From IMG/VR virus record IMGVR_UViG_3300040810_000656, positions 32,993 through 96,992 of that record: DNA of 64,000 nucleotides. One strand, written 5' to 3'. Positions 62,548-64,000 of this stretch are shown here, one piece after another; positions within the stretch are counted from its first letter, which is position 1; each line of letters opens with the position of its first letter. This DNA comes from a virus. The translations under genes and the position numbers were made by a program. The notes below the pieces were generated by a model. The model was given only the letters and a program-made list of their open reading frames with translations. It was not told where the DNA came from and searched no databases.

Positions 62548-64000
62548 GCCCGATTCAGATAATCCGCGAGCACATTTCTGCCCTTCTTACTGTCTTTCCC
62601 ATAAGAAAGCTCGAAAAACTCCAGCATTGGGTGCTTGGCAAGGACTGCTTCCATAGCCTTGTCAATACCATTGTCTTCCTTGATCTCCCATCCGAAAGCC
62701 GCAGCAACCATTCTGAGGTTCTGATTCTTTACAGTTCCGAGAGCATCATTCTTGTCAAAGAAAGTCTGGACAGTATCGCAGTTGACAGTATGTCCAGCCT
62801 TTCTCATGCCAACCAGTTCTTCACGAATGTTTCTGTAATCATAAGTAGAAAGATCAGCGTCAAACACGGTATCCTCAACCATCCTCTTGTAGCATCTTTC
62901 CATGTAGTCTTCAAGACTAATCCAGTTACCAGTCTTGAATGCTTTCGTCTTAGTGTGAGCATTCTTAACACCATAGACTGTGATACCAAGACCATGAGCA
63001 AGCCTAACCTGATTTATACTAGCATCTTCCACATGGTAGCGTGAGATCTTAACATAAACCTTTTCCGTAGTGGGAAGATCATCAGCTTCATCCCAATTAT
63101 TTTGATTCTTCCATGACTCTCTACCATTGAAAACTAGCACACTGCTTGTAGTCTGATAACTACGCCCACTGGAAGTAGTACGCTCAATCTTTGGCAGTGT
63201 ATCAAGATCTTGCAGCAAAGAAACATCAATCTTAGTTTCCTTGATCTGCTCGTCTGTCAGCAGCACAATACTCTTGCCAGTACCCTTCAGATACTCCTTG
63301 ATCCTCGTACCAAATCGTGGCTTGTGACGGAAGTATTCAACCTTATTGAATGGCAGAGAGTGTGTTTCGCCCCTGTCAACGGACTGAGAACGTCGCCACG
63401 AACTACCATTGTAGTAATACTCCATAGGGGTGCTGGTACGTGGCAGATCAAACTTAGCCAAATCGCTGGTAGTAACACCTGGGCAGTTTGACATTTCTTC
63501 AGCCTTCTTAGCACGAAGATAAGCAGTTGGTTCAGAGTTAATAGTGGCTAGTGCCGCATCCTTTAGCGTACCCTTAACCTTTTCACACTTTACCTTGATT
63601 GCATCAATAGTCTTGTCATCAAGGGAAAGAGATTCTCGTCCAGCGTCAAACGAGATTTCTCCCATGTTAAACTTCAAGTGCCCAGTGACGTTTGGAACGT
63701 TAATACTGCTTGGGATTTCATAGGCAACACCACCCATAACTGCTGAGAGGCTGCTCCATCCACCCCAACGCTCTACAACAACATCATCAGTTTCCACCTT
63801 GATATTGTTCTTACGCTCAATAATAGACTGCATAACATGAGTCTTATTGATGTTTGGGACAGTATTAAAGTAAAAGTAAACATGTTCTGCTTCTTGAGCG
63901 AATTCATCAATGTGTCGGTCTTCAATAGCCATTGAAACTTCAACACCATTATGCTCGTCAGTATCTTCAGTTGTAAGCAAAGCGACCTGTGGCTCACCAT
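62544..64000 (-). CDS. rIIA: rIIA-like protein (start outside window)
   Basis: The frame runs off the right edge of the window, so about 485 codons of the gene are present. The N-terminal visible part GVEVSMAIEDRHIDEFAQEA is the phage rIIA GHKL-ATPase type; internal segments such as VAYEIPSSINVPNVTGHLKF and NMGEISFDAGRESLSLDD belong to the same family, and the C-terminus holds VAAAFGWEIKEDNG. T4 rIIA works with rIIB at the membrane. No frameshift is seen. Confidence 0.75.
   Translation of the reverse strand, partial: GEPQVALLTTEDTDEHNGVEVSMAIEDRHIDEFAQEAEHVYFYFNTVPNINKTHVMQSIIERKNNIKVETDDVVVERWGGWSSLSAVMGGVAYEIPSSINVPNVTGHLKFNMGEISFDAGRESLSLDDKTIDAIKVKCEKVKGTLKDAALATINSEPTAYLRAKKAEEMSNCPGVTTSDLAKFDLPRTSTPMEYYYNGSSWRRSQSVDRGETHSLPFNKVEYFRHKPRFGTRIKEYLKGTGKSIVLLTDEQIKETKIDVSLLQDLDTLPKIERTTSSGRSYQTTSSVLVFNGRESWKNQNNWDEADDLPTTEKVYVKISRYHVEDASINQVRLAHGLGITVYGVKNAHTKTKAFKTGNWISLEDYMERCYKRMVEDTVFDADLSTYDYRNIREELVGMRKAGHTVNCDTVQTFFDKNDALGTVKNQNLRMVAAAFGWEIKEDNGIDKAMEAVLAKHPMLEFFELSYGKDSKKGRNVLADYLNRA

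Noticed and set aside
1-64000. Integrase, attachment sites or an obvious replication origin
   Set aside because: No recombinase gene, tRNA-overlapping repeat or iteron array was seen, so there is no support for a lysogenic module in this window.

Overview
The window is a stretch of a large, AT-rich, T4-superfamily-like tailed phage. Evidence for a virus is the mix of rIIA/rIIB-like genes, a UvsX/RecA-like recombinase, DnaB helicase with an overlapping primase, a split DNA polymerase III alpha with its own DnaQ exonuclease, dUTPase, class II ribonucleotide reductase, ThyX, dCMP deaminase, a dNMP kinase, PhoH, a sigma factor, virion-type proteins, free-standing endonuclease genes and dozens of tightly packed (mostly ATGA-overlapping) small ORFs. 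The likely host is a planctomycete. The window carries a Tat-exported DUF1501 protein and a DUF1559 prepilin-like protein with the H-X9-DG signature, two families that are heavily expanded in Planctomycetota. The host assignment is inference; the phage assignment is strong.

Layout. 1-978: the end of one plus-strand structural gene and a bidirectional terminator; everything else is on the minus strand, so transcription runs from high to low coordinates. 987-2867: zinc-ribbon protein, a probable single-strand annealing protein and a homing-type endonuclease. 2851-17030: an almost uninterrupted sugar-transfer cluster (GT2, GT4, GT25, GT32, GT47-like and CgeB-like glycosyltransferases, a nucleotidyltransferase, a sugar epimerase, a methyltransferase). 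17023-31746: replication and recombination (SSB, split PolIII alpha, DnaQ, RecB/Cas4-like nuclease, dNMP kinase, primase, DnaB, UvsX) with small accessory genes. 31826-38264: PhoH, tail-like structural protein, dut, nrdJ, small membrane protein, a strongly initiated structural protein and a sigma factor. 38291-43050: small conserved phage ORFs, then membrane proteins, a holin-like protein, a lipoprotein and a papain-like peptidase whose catalytic Cys is the splice junction of a LAGLIDADG intein; this looks like a lysis or host-surface cassette. 43034-47434: a second glycan cluster with a sulfotransferase. 47437-51614: exported thioredoxin, PAP2 phosphatase, small proteins and a second SSB. 51658-55349: a tmRNA gene, the DUF1501 gene, a GDP-fucose-synthase-like gene, two secreted small proteins and tRNA-Thr(UGU). 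55254-64000: the pilin-like gene with a 31-residue membrane microprotein, an HExxH protein, thyX, a trypsin-like protease with a BspA-type domain, dCMP deaminase, rIIB and the start-less rIIA.

How it fits together. The nucleotide genes (nrdJ, dut, thyX, dCMP deaminase, dNMP kinase) feed a phage replisome made of bacterial-type parts (PolIII, DnaB, DnaG, SSB). The two glycan clusters and the isolated GT47 and fucose-synthase genes imply that the phage builds or remodels a complex sugar, either on its virion or on the host surface. A third theme is export: Tat, Sec, lipoprotein and type IV prepilin signals, a secreted thioredoxin and three candidate peptidases suggest active remodelling of the host envelope. 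tmRNA and tRNA-Thr supply translation support. Recognisable sigma70-type promoters stand before rIIB, tRNA-Thr and the pilin gene, and a repeated hairpin-plus-extended -10 cassette stands before the thioredoxin and dCMP deaminase genes.
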